Positions 6,700 through 14,309 are shown, counted from the stretch's first letter. The stretch: 15,356 nucleotides of DNA from Candidatus Saccharimonadota bacterium (GCA_030536095.1 JAUNQQ010000005.1:1-15356); one strand, 5' to 3'. The notes: generated from the letters alone by a model not told the origin. Translations and numbers: made by a program.

Positions 6700-6969
6700 C
6701 TACCAACTACTCTTTGTTACACCAGGAATCTCGCCTTTACTGGCTTTTTCCCGGAAATTAATACGCGAGAGGCCGAAACGACGCATATAAGAGCGGGGAC
6801 GACCGTCGAGGAGGTCGCGATTCTTTAGTCTGGTTGGGCTAGAATTGCGCGGTAATTTCTGGAGACCATCGAGGTCGCCAGCCGCCTTTAGTTCGGCACG
6901 CTTTGCCTTATATTTTTCGTACATTTTTCGTCGTTTTTGATCACGGAGGACTGCTGATTTTTTAGCCAT
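6700..6969 (-). CDS. rpsN: 30S ribosomal protein S14 (uS14), form without zinc site
   Basis: Part of the 30S head near the 3' domain of 16S rRNA. The 89 residues have the family pattern MAKKS at the start, [14 protein letters not shown] in the middle and [19 protein letters not shown] before the end (..GVTKSSW). It has no Cys residues, so it belongs to the zinc-independent group, shorter than the E. coli protein (about 100 residues). Its start overlaps the L5 end by 8 bp. A 14-nt spacer with AGGAG separates it from S8. Confidence 0.96.
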   Translation of the reverse strand: MAKKSAVLRDQKRRKMYEKYKAKRAELKAAGDLDGLQKLPRNSSPTRLKNRDLLDGRPRSYMRRFGLSRINFREKASKGEIPGVTKSSW

Positions 6970-7534
6970 TTTTTACCTCCTTCTCAAACGGCATTCCGAA
7001 TAGTTCAAGCAACTTATAGCTTCCTTTCTTATTACCATTTTTAATAACGAACGTAATCTCGAGACCATGAAGAACACTTGCATCTTCGAAGGTAATCTCT
7101 GGGAAAACGGTCTGTTCCTTAACGCCAAGCGTATAATTACCCTGCTCGTCAAATTTTCGCGGAACACCATGAAAATCACGAACATGCGGCAAAGCGACAT
7201 TAATTAGGCGATCGGCAAATTCATACATCTTATCATTTCGTAAGGTGGCAAGATAACCAATCGGAGAACCCATGCCTTTGCGAATCTTAAAGGTGGCAAT
7301 GGATTTCTTTGGCAAACGAGAAGTAATCTTCTGGCCGGTAATCTTAGCGAGAGTTAACTCGACTGTCTCGATATAACGCTTATCTTCACGCTTTTTACCA
7401 ACACCAGAACTCACGACAATTTTTTCGAGAGCTGGTACCTGATTGATATTTTCGAGACCAAGATCCTTTTGGAGCTTTGCACGACTCTCAAGATAGAGAG
7501 CTTTTAGTCTCGGCTGATATTTCTTTTCGACCAT
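6962..7534 (-). CDS. rplE: 50S ribosomal protein L5 (uL5)
   Basis: Binds 5S rRNA and contacts P-site tRNA and the small subunit through a bridge in the central protuberance. The 190 residues include the family blocks [18 protein letters not shown] (29-46), the [20 protein letters not shown] region, LP.VRDFHGV and FPEITFED. The last codons (KEVKNG) carry the AAGGAGG binding site of S14, whose gene overlaps this one by 8 bp. The start shares a base with the L24 stop. Confidence 0.97.
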   Translation of the reverse strand: MVEKKYQPRLKALYLESRAKLQKDLGLENINQVPALEKIVVSSGVGKKREDKRYIETVELTLAKITGQKITSRLPKKSIATFKIRKGMGSPIGYLATLRNDKMYEFADRLINVALPHVRDFHGVPRKFDEQGNYTLGVKEQTVFPEITFEDASVLHGLEITFVIKNGNKKGSYKLLELFGMPFEKEVKNG

Positions 7535-7827
7535 TACTTCTTCTCCTTCTTATCGGCCTTCTTTGCCGCTTTAGTGTCTTTAGCAAGCTTCTTTAGGTCA
7601 ACTTTTTCAATCAGTTTCAGATTCGACAGATGAATTCCTAGCTGCTTAGTCACTTTCATACCACGAGGATTATAGACTGTCTTTTTATAATGACGCTCGA
7701 CAACGTTAATCCCGTCGAGAATGGCGCGCTCGGAAGCCTTATCGATTTTTGTGATAACTGCTTCTTCGCCTTTATGTCCGCCAGAAATGACGCGAACCTT
7801 ATCACCAGTTTGTAATCTTGTACTCAT
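7534..7827 (-). CDS. rplX: 50S ribosomal protein L24 (uL24)
   Basis: An assembly initiator that binds domain I of 23S rRNA near the exit tunnel. The 97 residues open with the KOW motif (TGDKVRVISGGHKGEEAVI, about 7-25), followed by INVVERHYKK and PRGMKVTKQLGIHLSNLKLI. The last 20 residues are almost only Lys, Ala and Asp. The TAA overlaps the L5 ATG and AAGGAG lies in the final codons. L14 precedes it with a 1-nt overlap. Confidence 0.96.
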   Translation of the reverse strand: MSTRLQTGDKVRVISGGHKGEEAVITKIDKASERAILDGINVVERHYKKTVYNPRGMKVTKQLGIHLSNLKLIEKVDLKKLAKDTKAAKKADKKEKK

Positions 7828-8195
7828 TAGAGAACCTCCGGAGCTAAGCTGATAATTTTACTAAACCCAAGGTCACGTAGTTCGCGGGGGACTGGACCAA
7901 AAACACGCGTACCCTTTGGGGTTTTGTCATCATTAATTAGAACGGCGGCATTATCGTCAAAACGGATAGTTGAGCCATCAGGACGACGAATCTGCTCGCG
8001 AGTGCGGACAATAACAGCACGAACAACGGCTTTTTTCTTTACGGCACCAGTGGGGGATGCTTCCTTCACGGCGCAGGTCACGACATCACCAACGCGCGCA
8101 TAGCGAGCACGAGTCCCGCCAAGAACACGGATAATTCCGAGTTCCTTCGCGCCACTGTTGTCGGCGACCTTTAATCTACTTTGCATCTGTAACAT
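7827..8195 (-). CDS. rplN: 50S ribosomal protein L14 (uL14)
   Basis: Sits at the subunit interface and forms inter-subunit bridges. At 122 residues it is of standard length and well conserved: [19 protein letters not shown] at the start, a beta-barrel core with [46 protein letters not shown], and the C-terminal [12 protein letters not shown]. The start overlaps the S17 stop. The GGAG for L24 is in the codons for its last residues (PEVL). Confidence 0.98.
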   Translation of the reverse strand: MLQMQSRLKVADNSGAKELGIIRVLGGTRARYARVGDVVTCAVKEASPTGAVKKKAVVRAVIVRTREQIRRPDGSTIRFDDNAAVLINDDKTPKGTRVFGPVPRELRDLGFSKIISLAPEVL

Positions 8196-8560
8196 TATTC
8201 TTCCTCCTCGCTAGATTTCTCGGCCTTTTCGACCTTTTTCGCGGTGTTAGGTTTTTTATCTGCACCGATTTTTTCGGGGATTTCAACTTCAGTTACATCC
8301 TCTAGAAGTTCGACAGTTCCCTGGCCGCGCTCAAGAATCTGTGAGAGCTTATAACTCTTAGTCTTAGAGATCGGACGACATTCAACGATTTCGACGCGGT
8401 CGCCAGTATGAGCCTCGTTCTTTTCATCGTGCGCAGTATATTTTCGAGTTTTTGAATACTGCTTACGATAAATCGGATGAGTTTCACGGCTGACAATCGA
8501 GACGGTAATCGTCTTATCGCGACTGTCGGAAGTTACGGTGCCAATGAGTGATTTAGGCAT
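8195..8560 (-). CDS. rpsQ: 30S ribosomal protein S17 (uS17) with charged C-terminal tail
   Basis: An OB-fold protein that binds 16S rRNA early in 30S assembly. The core (about 1-80) shows [61 protein letters not shown]. Residues 81-121 form an acidic-then-mixed tail ending in four Glu, making it about 35 residues longer than the E. coli protein. The GAGGAGG within the tail codons is the ribosome binding site of L14. The gene starts directly after the L16 stop, so no L29 gene lies in between. I found no L29-like sequence in the tail. Confidence 0.95.
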   Translation of the reverse strand: MPKSLIGTVTSDSRDKTITVSIVSRETHPIYRKQYSKTRKYTAHDEKNEAHTGDRVEIVECRPISKTKSYKLSQILERGQGTVELLEDVTEVEIPEKIGADKKPNTAKKVEKAEKSSEEEE

Positions 8561-8980
8561 TTAAAACTCCTCTCTTTTAATTATTTTACAACGTACTGGT
8601 AGCTTGTGCGAGGCGAGACGCAGAGCTTCGCGAGCCTGTTCTTCGGTCACACCAGCAATTTCAAACATCACGGAACCGGTTTTTACCTTTGCGACGTAAT
8701 ACTGCGGTTCACCTTTTCCGCCACCCATCTTAACATCGAGTGGTTTCTTAGAAACGGGCGTATGTGGGAAAATCCGAATCCAAATTTTTCCACCACGTTT
8801 CACATAACGCGTAATCGCCTGGCGAGCAGCCTCAATCTGATGACCATTAATGCGCTCATTATCTAGCGACATTAGACCGAATTCACCAAAGGCGACAGTA
8901 TTTCCGCGGGTTGCAATACCTTCGTTTTTGCCTTTACGGACTTTACGATGCGGAACTTTTCTAGGTTGCATAATCGCCAT
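8561..8980 (-). CDS. rplP: 50S ribosomal protein L16 (uL16)
   Basis: Lies at the A-site tRNA elbow and joins late in 50S assembly. The 139 residues contain the family blocks MQPRKVPHRKVRKGK, ATRGNTVAFGEFGL, RYVKRGGKIWIRIFPHTPVSKKP, MGGGKGEPQYYVAKVK and GVTEEQAREALRLASHKLP. The ATG at 8978-8980 is 1 nt after the S3 stop; the second Met at residue 4 is a possible alternative start. The final codons (KREEF) contain the GGAG for S17. Confidence 0.97.
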   Translation of the reverse strand: MAIMQPRKVPHRKVRKGKNEGIATRGNTVAFGEFGLMSLDNERINGHQIEAARQAITRYVKRGGKIWIRIFPHTPVSKKPLDVKMGGGKGEPQYYVAKVKTGSVMFEIAGVTEEQAREALRLASHKLPVRCKIIKREEF

Positions 8981-8981
8981 A

Positions 8982-9608
8982 TTATTTCTCTCCTTTATAA
9001 ATCCAGACCTTTACGCCGATCACACCAGCAATAGTCTGGGCATGTTCACAGTAAAAATCAATGTTAGCACGAAGGGTATGTAGCGGAACGGATCCCTCAA
9101 TAAACTTCTCGCGACGACTCATCTCAGCACCATTGAGACGACCAGCAACCTCAATACGAACACCTTTAGCGCCAGCGGACATAGTGTTTTGAAGAGCCAT
9201 CTTTACGGCGCGGCGGAAGTTCATCCGCTTTCCAAGCTGGAAGCCAATATTCTCGGCAACAAGCTTAGCATTCAATTCTGGCTTCTTTACTTCCTCAACA
9301 TTAATACGCAGAGGACCAGTCGTGATTTTTTCCAACTCAGACTTTAGCTGATTAATACCAGCGCCTTGCTTACCAATAACGGCACCAGCCTTAGCGGTAT
9401 GGATTGTAATTGTAGTTAGATTACTGCTGCGCTCAATATCAATCCGAGCGATAGTCGGGCGCGCCTTAAAGCGGGATTCGATCAATTCGCGAATCTTTGT
9501 ATCCTCGACCAGCCAGTTTTTAAAGTTGTCATTCCGAGTGAACCACTTCGAAGTCCAATCTTTATTGACCTGGAGCCGGTAGGAAATGGGATTAACTTTC
9601 TGGCCCAT
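8982..9608 (-). CDS. rpsC: 30S ribosomal protein S3 (uS3)
   Basis: Forms part of the mRNA entry tunnel and the ribosomal helicase with S4 and S5. The 208 residues begin MGQKVNPISYRL, carry a type-2 KH domain with the GxxG loop GKQG (79-82), and a C-terminal domain with GFQLGKRMNFRRA, GAKGVRIEVAGRLNGAEMSR and GVIGVKVWIYKGEK. No tail follows, unlike its neighbours. It overlaps L22 by 1 nt, and the AAAGGAGAG of L16 is in its last codons. Confidence 0.98.
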   Translation of the reverse strand: MGQKVNPISYRLQVNKDWTSKWFTRNDNFKNWLVEDTKIRELIESRFKARPTIARIDIERSSNLTTITIHTAKAGAVIGKQGAGINQLKSELEKITTGPLRINVEEVKKPELNAKLVAENIGFQLGKRMNFRRAVKMALQNTMSAGAKGVRIEVAGRLNGAEMSRREKFIEGSVPLHTLRANIDFYCEHAQTIAGVIGVKVWIYKGEK

Positions 9609-10042
9609 TATTTATTCTCCTTCTTATTAGATTTTTCGGTAGCGGTCTTCTTATCATCAGCCTTTTTATCTTCAGGTTTTTTTGCGCGGACTTTTTCTTT
9701 TCCGCAAACTTCTACGAAGATATTACTACTGATAATTTCGTACGGCAGGGCGCGACCGCGCGAAGCCGGTTTATATCTTCTCATCCGGGAACCAGTCGTT
9801 ACGCTGATACGATTAATATAAATCGAGCGAGAATCAACAGGGGAGCCGGAGCTGAGAAGATTAGCGCGAGCGGACTCGATTGCCTTTCTTACTGGCAGAG
9901 CAGCACGACGTGGTGTATGCTCTAGAATTACCACGGCGTCATCAACAGTACGATTGCGGACTAGGGATGCAACGATATTAGTCTTTCTCGGCTGAGACTT
10001 TACGCCCTTAATGTAGGCAGTAGCAAAATGCAAGTCAGACAT
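9608..10042 (-). CDS. rplV: 50S ribosomal protein L22 (uL22) with Lys-rich tail
   Basis: Contacts all 23S rRNA domains, and its beta-hairpin lines the exit tunnel near the macrolide site. The 144 residues show A.YIKGVKSQPRKTNIVASLVRN, ILEHTPRRAALPVRKAIESARANL, and the hairpin tip SRMRRYKPASRGRA (85-98). After the core (about 113) comes a 30-residue Lys/Asp/Glu tail. Start and stop both overlap neighbours by 1 nt (S19 before, S3 after), and AAGGAG lies in the tail codons. Confidence 0.96.
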   Translation of the reverse strand: MSDLHFATAYIKGVKSQPRKTNIVASLVRNRTVDDAVVILEHTPRRAALPVRKAIESARANLLSSGSPVDSRSIYINRISVTTGSRMRRYKPASRGRALPYEIISSNIFVEVCGKEKVRAKKPEDKKADDKKTATEKSNKKENK

Positions 10043-10335
10043 TACTTTCCTCCTTTCGCGGCAGCAGCTTCAGCAGCCTTCTTTCCACCATGACGGCGGA
10101 ACTTTCGGGTCGGAGCAAACTCGCCGAGTTTATGCCCAACCATGTTCTCACTGACGAAGACGGGGACGTGAACCTTACCGTTATGGACGGCAAACGTATG
10201 ACCAACCATCTCGGGGGTAACCGTAGCGGCACGCGCCCAAGTCTTAATCACGGTGCGATCCTCCGGAGTCAAAGCTTCGACCTTTTTCTGTAATTTATAA
10301 TCAATAAACGGACCTTTTTTCAGACTTCTGCTCAT
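10042..10335 (-). CDS. rpsS: 30S ribosomal protein S19 (uS19)
   Basis: A 30S head protein near the A site that bridges to the 50S central protuberance. The 97 residues start [12 protein letters not shown], with [50 protein letters not shown] in the core and an Ala/Lys end. The AAAGGAGG before the L22 start is encoded as AKGGK. It begins 2 nt after the L2 stop. Confidence 0.98.
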   Translation of the reverse strand: MSRSLKKGPFIDYKLQKKVEALTPEDRTVIKTWARAATVTPEMVGHTFAVHNGKVHVPVFVSENMVGHKLGEFAPTRKFRRHGGKKAAEAAAAKGGK

Positions 10336-10337
10336 GA

Positions 10338-11174
10338 TTATCTCCTCTTTCCTTCGTGGCGACTACGCACGATATATTTATTAGTTTGCTTATTATGGCG
10401 CGTTCGGAGACCTAGGGTTAGCTGACCCCAAGGAGTGCGCGGAGCTCGGCCAGTTCCGTGACGACCACCATCACCACCACCATGTGGATGGTCGGCAGCA
10501 TTCATCACGACACCACGAACGTGCGGACGAATTCCCTTTCGACGGCGACGACCAGCGGCACCGATCTTAATGTTCTGATGTTGACCATTACCGACAGTAC
10601 CAATACTAGCGGCACAGGAAAGCAGGATGCGACGCATCTCTCCAGACGGGAGCTTAATAGTGGCGTAACCATTTTCTTTCGCCATTAGCTGAGCGGAAGC
10701 TCCAGCAGAGCGCACCATCTGGGCGCCACGACCAGGCTTAAGTTCAATAGCGTAGATAAAGGTACCAACCGGAATATTCTCTAGGAGCAGACGATTACTA
10801 TCCTTTATTTCAGCTTCGTCGCCGACCTGATAGGTCATCCCTTTTTTCATGTTCGTATCAGCGATAACGTAATAATAAGTTCCATTCTGATCCTGAACGC
10901 GAGCAATACGCGCGGAGCGATTTGGGTCATACTCAATCTCGCGAACGGTCAGAGTTAGACCCTTTGGAAGCTTATGAGAAACTAGGCGATAATGACGCTT
11001 TACGCCGCCACCGCGATGACGAACCGTAATGCGGCCACTATTATTTCGGCCAGCGTTCTGTTTCTTGGATTTTGTTAGGGATTTTAGTGGTTTCTTCGTA
11101 GTAATCTGGTCAAAATCCTGAGTGGTTTTCTGGCGCTGAGCCGGAGTTGTTGGGCGATAGGCTTTTATGCTCAT
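10338..11174 (-). CDS. rplB: 50S ribosomal protein L2 (uL2)
   Basis: Needed for subunit joining and peptidyl transferase activity. At 278 residues it has full length: [15 protein letters not shown] at the start, [20 protein letters not shown] (45-64), the SH3-like middle domain, and [14 protein letters not shown] near the C-terminus with the conserved His that supports catalysis. The usual MNPVDHPHGGGEG is [13 protein letters not shown] here. The ATG overlaps the L23 stop as ATGA. No tail is present. Confidence 0.98.
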   Translation of the reverse strand: MSIKAYRPTTPAQRQKTTQDFDQITTKKPLKSLTKSKKQNAGRNNSGRITVRHRGGGVKRHYRLVSHKLPKGLTLTVREIEYDPNRSARIARVQDQNGTYYYVIADTNMKKGMTYQVGDEAEIKDSNRLLLENIPVGTFIYAIELKPGRGAQMVRSAGASAQLMAKENGYATIKLPSGEMRRILLSCAASIGTVGNGQHQNIKIGAAGRRRRKGIRPHVRGVVMNAADHPHGGGDGGRHGTGRAPRTPWGQLTLGLRTRHNKQTNKYIVRSRHEGKRR

Positions 11175-11593
11175 TTCTTTTCCTCCTTTGGTGTTGATTT
11201 CTTACCGAGAGCCTTTTCGACATCAGCCTTGGCGGTTTCATCGACTTCTTTCTTAGTAGCTTCTTCAGAGGTGGGGTCCGCATTTTCAGCCTGATCAAAG
11301 AGAGCAATTGTTTCGTCATTCGGAAGCGTCACCATGGCGATTAGCTGGTTACGACGAAAAGTCGTTCCAGGATAAGCATGCTTTCCGCGAGAAAAGCGGG
11401 TTGGCTTACCTTTACGAATAATCGTTCGGACCTTTATGGGATGGACTGCAAAAGTCTCGGCCACAAGCGCGGCGATTTTTTGCTTTGAAGGCTTTTCAAA
11501 GTTTTCACCATGCTCGCCTCTAATTTCAAAGCTGTAAGTATGCTGAGTAGCAAGCTGATAAGCTTTTTCTGTTTCGCGCGGGATTAACTTCAT
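11171..11593 (-). CDS. rplW: 50S ribosomal protein L23 (uL23) with charged tail
   Basis: Sits at the tunnel exit and docks trigger factor and SRP. The 140 residues show LIPRETEKAYQL, YSFEI, NKxxIA-like SKQKIAALVAETFAVHPIKVRTI, GK..RFSRGKHAYPGTTFRRNQLIAMVTL. Residues 103-140 form an acidic then Lys-rich tail. I chose the ATG at 11591-11593, which follows AAAGGAGGAG at good distance and overlaps the L4 stop (ATGA); a TTG at 11617 would add eight residues with no family support. The AAGGAGG for L2 is encoded as KEEK. Confidence 0.95.
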   Translation of the reverse strand: MKLIPRETEKAYQLATQHTYSFEIRGEHGENFEKPSKQKIAALVAETFAVHPIKVRTIIRKGKPTRFSRGKHAYPGTTFRRNQLIAMVTLPNDETIALFDQAENADPTSEEATKKEVDETAKADVEKALGKKSTPKEEKK

Positions 11594-12195
11594 TTCTCCT
11601 CCTTTCCGAGTAGCCAATTTTCGAGAACTGGGAGAGAGCCTTCAGTAAGAAGAATCCGATCCGCGTTCAAGAGATCATAAACATTTAGATAGGTCGGGCG
11701 AACAACTTTTAGGCAATTCAGGTTATTAGTTGCGCGCAAGAGTAGGTCGCTTTTTTCAGGAACAACGAGAAGGACGCGGCTATCTAGATTAGCTTTATTT
11801 TTCTCAAGATTCTTTACGGCTTCCTTTGTCTTTCCGTCTTTGATTAGGAAATCCTTAACGATAACAATCTTTTTGTCCTGATTCTGAAGGCTGAGCGCCT
11901 GACGAACAGCAACATGCTTTGCGGTCTTAGAGAGTCGTTTGGTAAAGTTCTCAATTCCAGAACGACCGCCAGCAACACCACCATGGCGCCAAATCGGGTT
12001 ACGAGTTGAGCCAAAACGAGCACGACCAGTTCCCTTTTGTTTCCACGGCTTCTTTCCACCACCGCGAACTTCGCCACGCTTCAAGGTCTTAGCGTGTGAT
12101 GAACGAGAATTCGCTAAGTATGCGTCATAGGCGAGCTTTAGGAGTTCGTGATTTTTTACTTCTAAGTCGAAAATATCTTTATTTAGTTCGCTCAT
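11590..12195 (-). CDS. rplD: 50S ribosomal protein L4 (uL4)
   Basis: Its loop lines the exit tunnel; in E. coli it also represses the S10 operon. The 201 residues contain the extended loop GEVRGGGKKPWKQKGTGRAR (about 42-61) with RNPIWRHGGVAGG, then the Rossmann-like globular part (ALSLQNQDKKIVIVKDF, VLLVVPEKSD, VYDLLNADRILLTEG). The ATG at 12193-12195 lies 1 nt after the L3 stop, with AAAGGAG inside the L3 end; an upstream TTG would add six residues and is not preferred. AAAGGAGGAG at the 3' end serves L23. Confidence 0.96.
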   Translation of the reverse strand: MSELNKDIFDLEVKNHELLKLAYDAYLANSRSSHAKTLKRGEVRGGGKKPWKQKGTGRARFGSTRNPIWRHGGVAGGRSGIENFTKRLSKTAKHVAVRQALSLQNQDKKIVIVKDFLIKDGKTKEAVKNLEKNKANLDSRVLLVVPEKSDLLLRATNNLNCLKVVRPTYLNVYDLLNADRILLTEGSLPVLENWLLGKEEK

Positions 12196-12196
12196 A

Positions 12197-12814
12197 CTAC
12201 TCCTTTCCCTCAATCATTACGAGACCCTTATTTGGACCAGGAACGGCGCCTTTTAAGCCGATAAGATTATTTTCAACATCGAGATAACTCACGACGAGGT
12301 TCTTTACGGTCACGCGGTCATGCCCCATTCGCCCCGGCATTTTCTTTCCTTTGAAGACTTTTTGAGGATACATCGAGCCGATTGAACCGACTTTACGAAT
12401 GTTTCCCTTAAAGCCGTGTGTATTACGGGCTTCATTAAAGTTCCAGCGTTTCACTGTTCCAGCAAAACCTTTGCCTTTACTCGTGCCGGTTACGCTAACC
12501 TTATCGCCGAGGCTAAATTCACCGACGGTAATCTGGTCGCCGATCTTATATTCAGGGGATTCTTTAGTGCGGAATTCGCGCAGAACCTTTGGAGAATAAT
12601 CCTCGGAGACCTTTTTTGCGTGGCCATTTACAGACTTGCTCAGATTCTTACCCTGACCATAACCGAGCTGCACAGCGTTATAACCATCGGATTCGATGGT
12701 TTTAATCTGAGTCACTGTAGTCGGTCCAGCCTGAATGACAGTGATCGGAGTAACGATCCCATCATCGCTAGTGATCTGGGTCATACCAATTTTGGTGCCT
12801 AAGATGACTTGCAT
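12197..12814 (-). CDS. rplC: 50S ribosomal protein L3 (uL3), first gene of the cluster
   Basis: An assembly-initiating protein near the peptidyl transferase centre. From MQVILGTKIGMTQI it is 205 residues, the normal length. Family blocks are GTSKGKGFAGTVKRWNF, TH.FKGNIRKVGSIGSM and PQKVFKGKKMPGRMGHDRVTVKNL. I chose the ATG at 12812-12814; the open frame extends 48 codons upstream but that part has no family resemblance and covers the leader. AAGG lies a few bases before the start. S10, which precedes L3 in most bacteria, is not here: a 282-nt divergent spacer with a promoter and a long leader comes first. Confidence 0.97.
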   Translation of the reverse strand: MQVILGTKIGMTQITSDDGIVTPITVIQAGPTTVTQIKTIESDGYNAVQLGYGQGKNLSKSVNGHAKKVSEDYSPKVLREFRTKESPEYKIGDQITVGEFSLGDKVSVTGTSKGKGFAGTVKRWNFNEARNTHGFKGNIRKVGSIGSMYPQKVFKGKKMPGRMGHDRVTVKNLVVSYLDVENNLIGLKGAVPGPNKGLVMIEGKE

Positions 12815-12940
12815 CCTGATCCTTTCTCTTATTAAAATTATTATTACATCACATAATCTAGACTTATGGGAAGTATCTATTCGGACTGCGCGGTTCGCCC
12901 TGGCGCAGATATTAGACTTTCCCTGTCGTCTAGTTATACT
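12815..12940 (-). ncRNA. Candidate structured 5' leader of the ribosomal protein cluster
   Basis: The predicted transcript has about 126 untranslated nt before L3. It can form a CTGCGC/GCGCAG stem (12903-12908 with 12886-12891, 11-nt loop). The upstream word CTAGAC (12928-12933) can pair with GTCTA (12913-12917) nearby or with a perfect GTCTAG (12858-12863) beyond that stem. Such alternatives are common in autoregulated ribosomal leaders, but no known leader family is recognised and the role is inferred. Confidence 0.35.
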
Positions 12941-12946
12941 TATCTC

Positions 12947-12975
12947 ATTGTAGCACACTTTCCTGAGAAATACAA
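12947..12975 (-). promoter_or_regulatory. Predicted extended -10 promoter of the L3-L15 cluster
   Basis: On the minus strand TGC-TACAAT (TACAAT at 12947-12952, 5/6, with the TGn extension) is preceded at 17 nt by a weak TTGTAT (12970-12975). Transcription would start near 12940. It is the only good promoter-like site found before L3 in the divergent spacer. Confidence 0.55.
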
Positions 12976-12984
12976 GAGGGAAAA

Positions 12985-12999
12985 CGCTAGATTTTAGCG
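12985..12999. repeat. Short inverted repeat between the divergent promoters
   Basis: CGCTA, five bases, TAGCG. It lies between the two outward-facing -35 boxes (12975 and 13020). It could be a protein-binding site or chance; nothing else supports a role. Confidence 0.25.
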
Positions 13000-13019
13000 A
13001 AAGAGTCGGAGCGTGTGAC

Positions 13020-13048
13020 TTGACAATTTATAATATTATTGTTATGAT
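13020..13048 (+). promoter_or_regulatory. Near-consensus sigma70 promoter of the membrane protein gene
   Basis: A perfect TTGACA (13020-13025), a 17-nt AT-rich spacer, and TATGAT (13043-13048, 5/6). The start site would be near 13055, leaving a leader of about 40 nt that includes AGGAGG (13084-13089), 7 nt before the ATG. It is the best promoter in the window. Confidence 0.8.
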
Positions 13049-13096
13049 ATAGCAGTAAGTTTTTGGTAAAGACTTTGGACTTTAGGAGGAGATAAG

Positions 13097-14284
13097 ATGT
13101 TAGAAGATGCTAAGTTTATTGAAAAAGCTAAGTCTTTGCTACCATGGATCATTTTTTCCGGTCTTTTATTCGCTGTATTGTTTGCTTTATTTTCATATAC
13201 ACTTTCACACTCGGATCCGGGCGGTAAAAACTTCCTCCAGTTACTTGGTAAACTTTCACTAATTGTAGCTGGAATTTCAATAATAATATGGTTTGTTTAC
13301 CGAAGGTTTTACATTTATATCGATTATAATGCGTATAGTCCAGATTGGGGAATAAAAAGAATTTGCAAATTTCTTGGGATTAAGAGAAATACATTAAAAA
13401 CTCCATACCTTATTTTAGTTGAGATCTCTGAAGTAATAGGATTTAAGATTAATACTAATACTAAACCTAAACATAAATTGAAAATAGCTCAAGATTTCAT
13501 TCTATTCTTAAATCAAAATTATCTTAAGAGCGATTCCGCAATTCTTTCTCGGAAGCGAGCAAAAAAGGTAGTTCCATTACTTCGGGAAGCATTGCCGCAG
13601 TATTATTCAGGGGCGGGGACGACGGTTGCGAAAAAGCCAGAACAGGAATGCGTTGCCGATGGCCCTATACAGACCCTGCAGAATGAATATGAAAGAATAT
13701 TTGGTCAGAGTAATAGCTACGAAGCTAAAAATGAGCGAACAGTCATTAATTATAATTCTCTACAAACCACGGATTTGCAGGTTGCAAAAAGAGAGCTTGA
13801 GAAGGCTTTCGCGAAACGACGTAAGGACGAGATTAGAACTATGGAGAAGGAGGTCTCGAATTTTCTAATTCAATGCAAATGGTTGGAAGTGCGCGAAACT
13901 CGGTTAGATCAGCTAATTAATTTTAGTAATGCAACATACCTTGATTCGATAACGGAATCTTTTAGTGAGATTCGGTGTCTTTTTGAGGAAAACGCAAGGG
14001 TCATTATGCATTATCTAATAGTCGATGGATATGCAGACACTGACGCAAAAGTCAATATCCAGCTCGCAGATAGGCATGAGCGCGAGGTTGAGGAAATGGT
14101 TGCTGACAATAACGACGTAATAAAAAGCGTTGATGCCCTGCTCGATAAGGCCGCGCAGCTGGTTAATAAATTTAATTCAGAGGAGAGCAAGAAGCCCAGA
14201 ACTGAAGACATCTTAGTCTCTTTAGATAAACAAACCGAACTTTTGGAGCGGATGTCCACTAAGGGTTTTCGGCTTGATGAGTAA
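13097..14284 (+). CDS. Unrecognised two-pass membrane protein with helical cytoplasmic domain
   Basis: I do not recognise this 395-residue family. Two hydrophobic helices (about 15-36 and 50-68) are joined by a short loop; the second is followed by RRF, so both ends probably face the cytoplasm. Residues 70-170 are mixed and basic (SRKRAKK at 151-157). About 172-225 looks like a linker. From about 226 to 360 the sequence is charged and probably helical (KRELEKAFAKRRKDEI, RHEREVEEMVADNNDVI), ending in a short helix with LDKQTELLERM. There is no signal peptide and no catalytic motif that I can see. It is the only plus-strand gene, between rpoC and the L3 cluster, with its own promoter, a strong AGGAGG site and a terminator. 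The first half is visibly more AT-rich than the neighbours. A scaffold or envelope role is conceivable but not shown. Confidence 0.85.
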   Translation: MLEDAKFIEKAKSLLPWIIFSGLLFAVLFALFSYTLSHSDPGGKNFLQLLGKLSLIVAGISIIIWFVYRRFYIYIDYNAYSPDWGIKRICKFLGIKRNTLKTPYLILVEISEVIGFKINTNTKPKHKLKIAQDFILFLNQNYLKSDSAILSRKRAKKVVPLLREALPQYYSGAGTTVAKKPEQECVADGPIQTLQNEYERIFGQSNSYEAKNERTVINYNSLQTTDLQVAKRELEKAFAKRRKDEIRTMEKEVSNFLIQCKWLEVRETRLDQLINFSNATYLDSITESFSEIRCLFEENARVIMHYLIVDGYADTDAKVNIQLADRHEREVEEMVADNNDVIKSVDALLDKAAQLVNKFNSEESKKPRTEDILVSLDKQTELLERMSTKGFRLDE

Positions 14285-14287
14285 TAC

Positions 14288-14309
14288 AAAGCCCCTTCGG
14301 GGGCTTTTT
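14288..14309 (+). terminator. Intrinsic terminator of the membrane protein gene
   Basis: AAAGCCCC, a TTCG tetraloop, GGGGCTTTTT, beginning 3 nt after the stop codon. The stem is perfect and followed by a T run. Confidence 0.92.

Noticed and set aside
6686..6706. Upstream TTG start for S8 (also similar ones for L23 at 11617 and L4 at 12213)
   Set aside because: In each case the added residues only translate the Shine-Dalgarno region, and an ATG with well-spaced AGGAG starts the conserved protein.
12416..12802. Plus-strand open frame of 128 codons opposite L3
   Set aside because: It is antisense to a highly conserved gene, without a ribosome binding site or recognisable product.
12815..12958. 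A 48-codon N-terminal extension of L3 in the open frame
   Set aside because: It has no resemblance to L3, lies over the predicted promoter and leader, and the standard N-terminus MQVILGTKIGMTQ begins at 12814 with a binding site.
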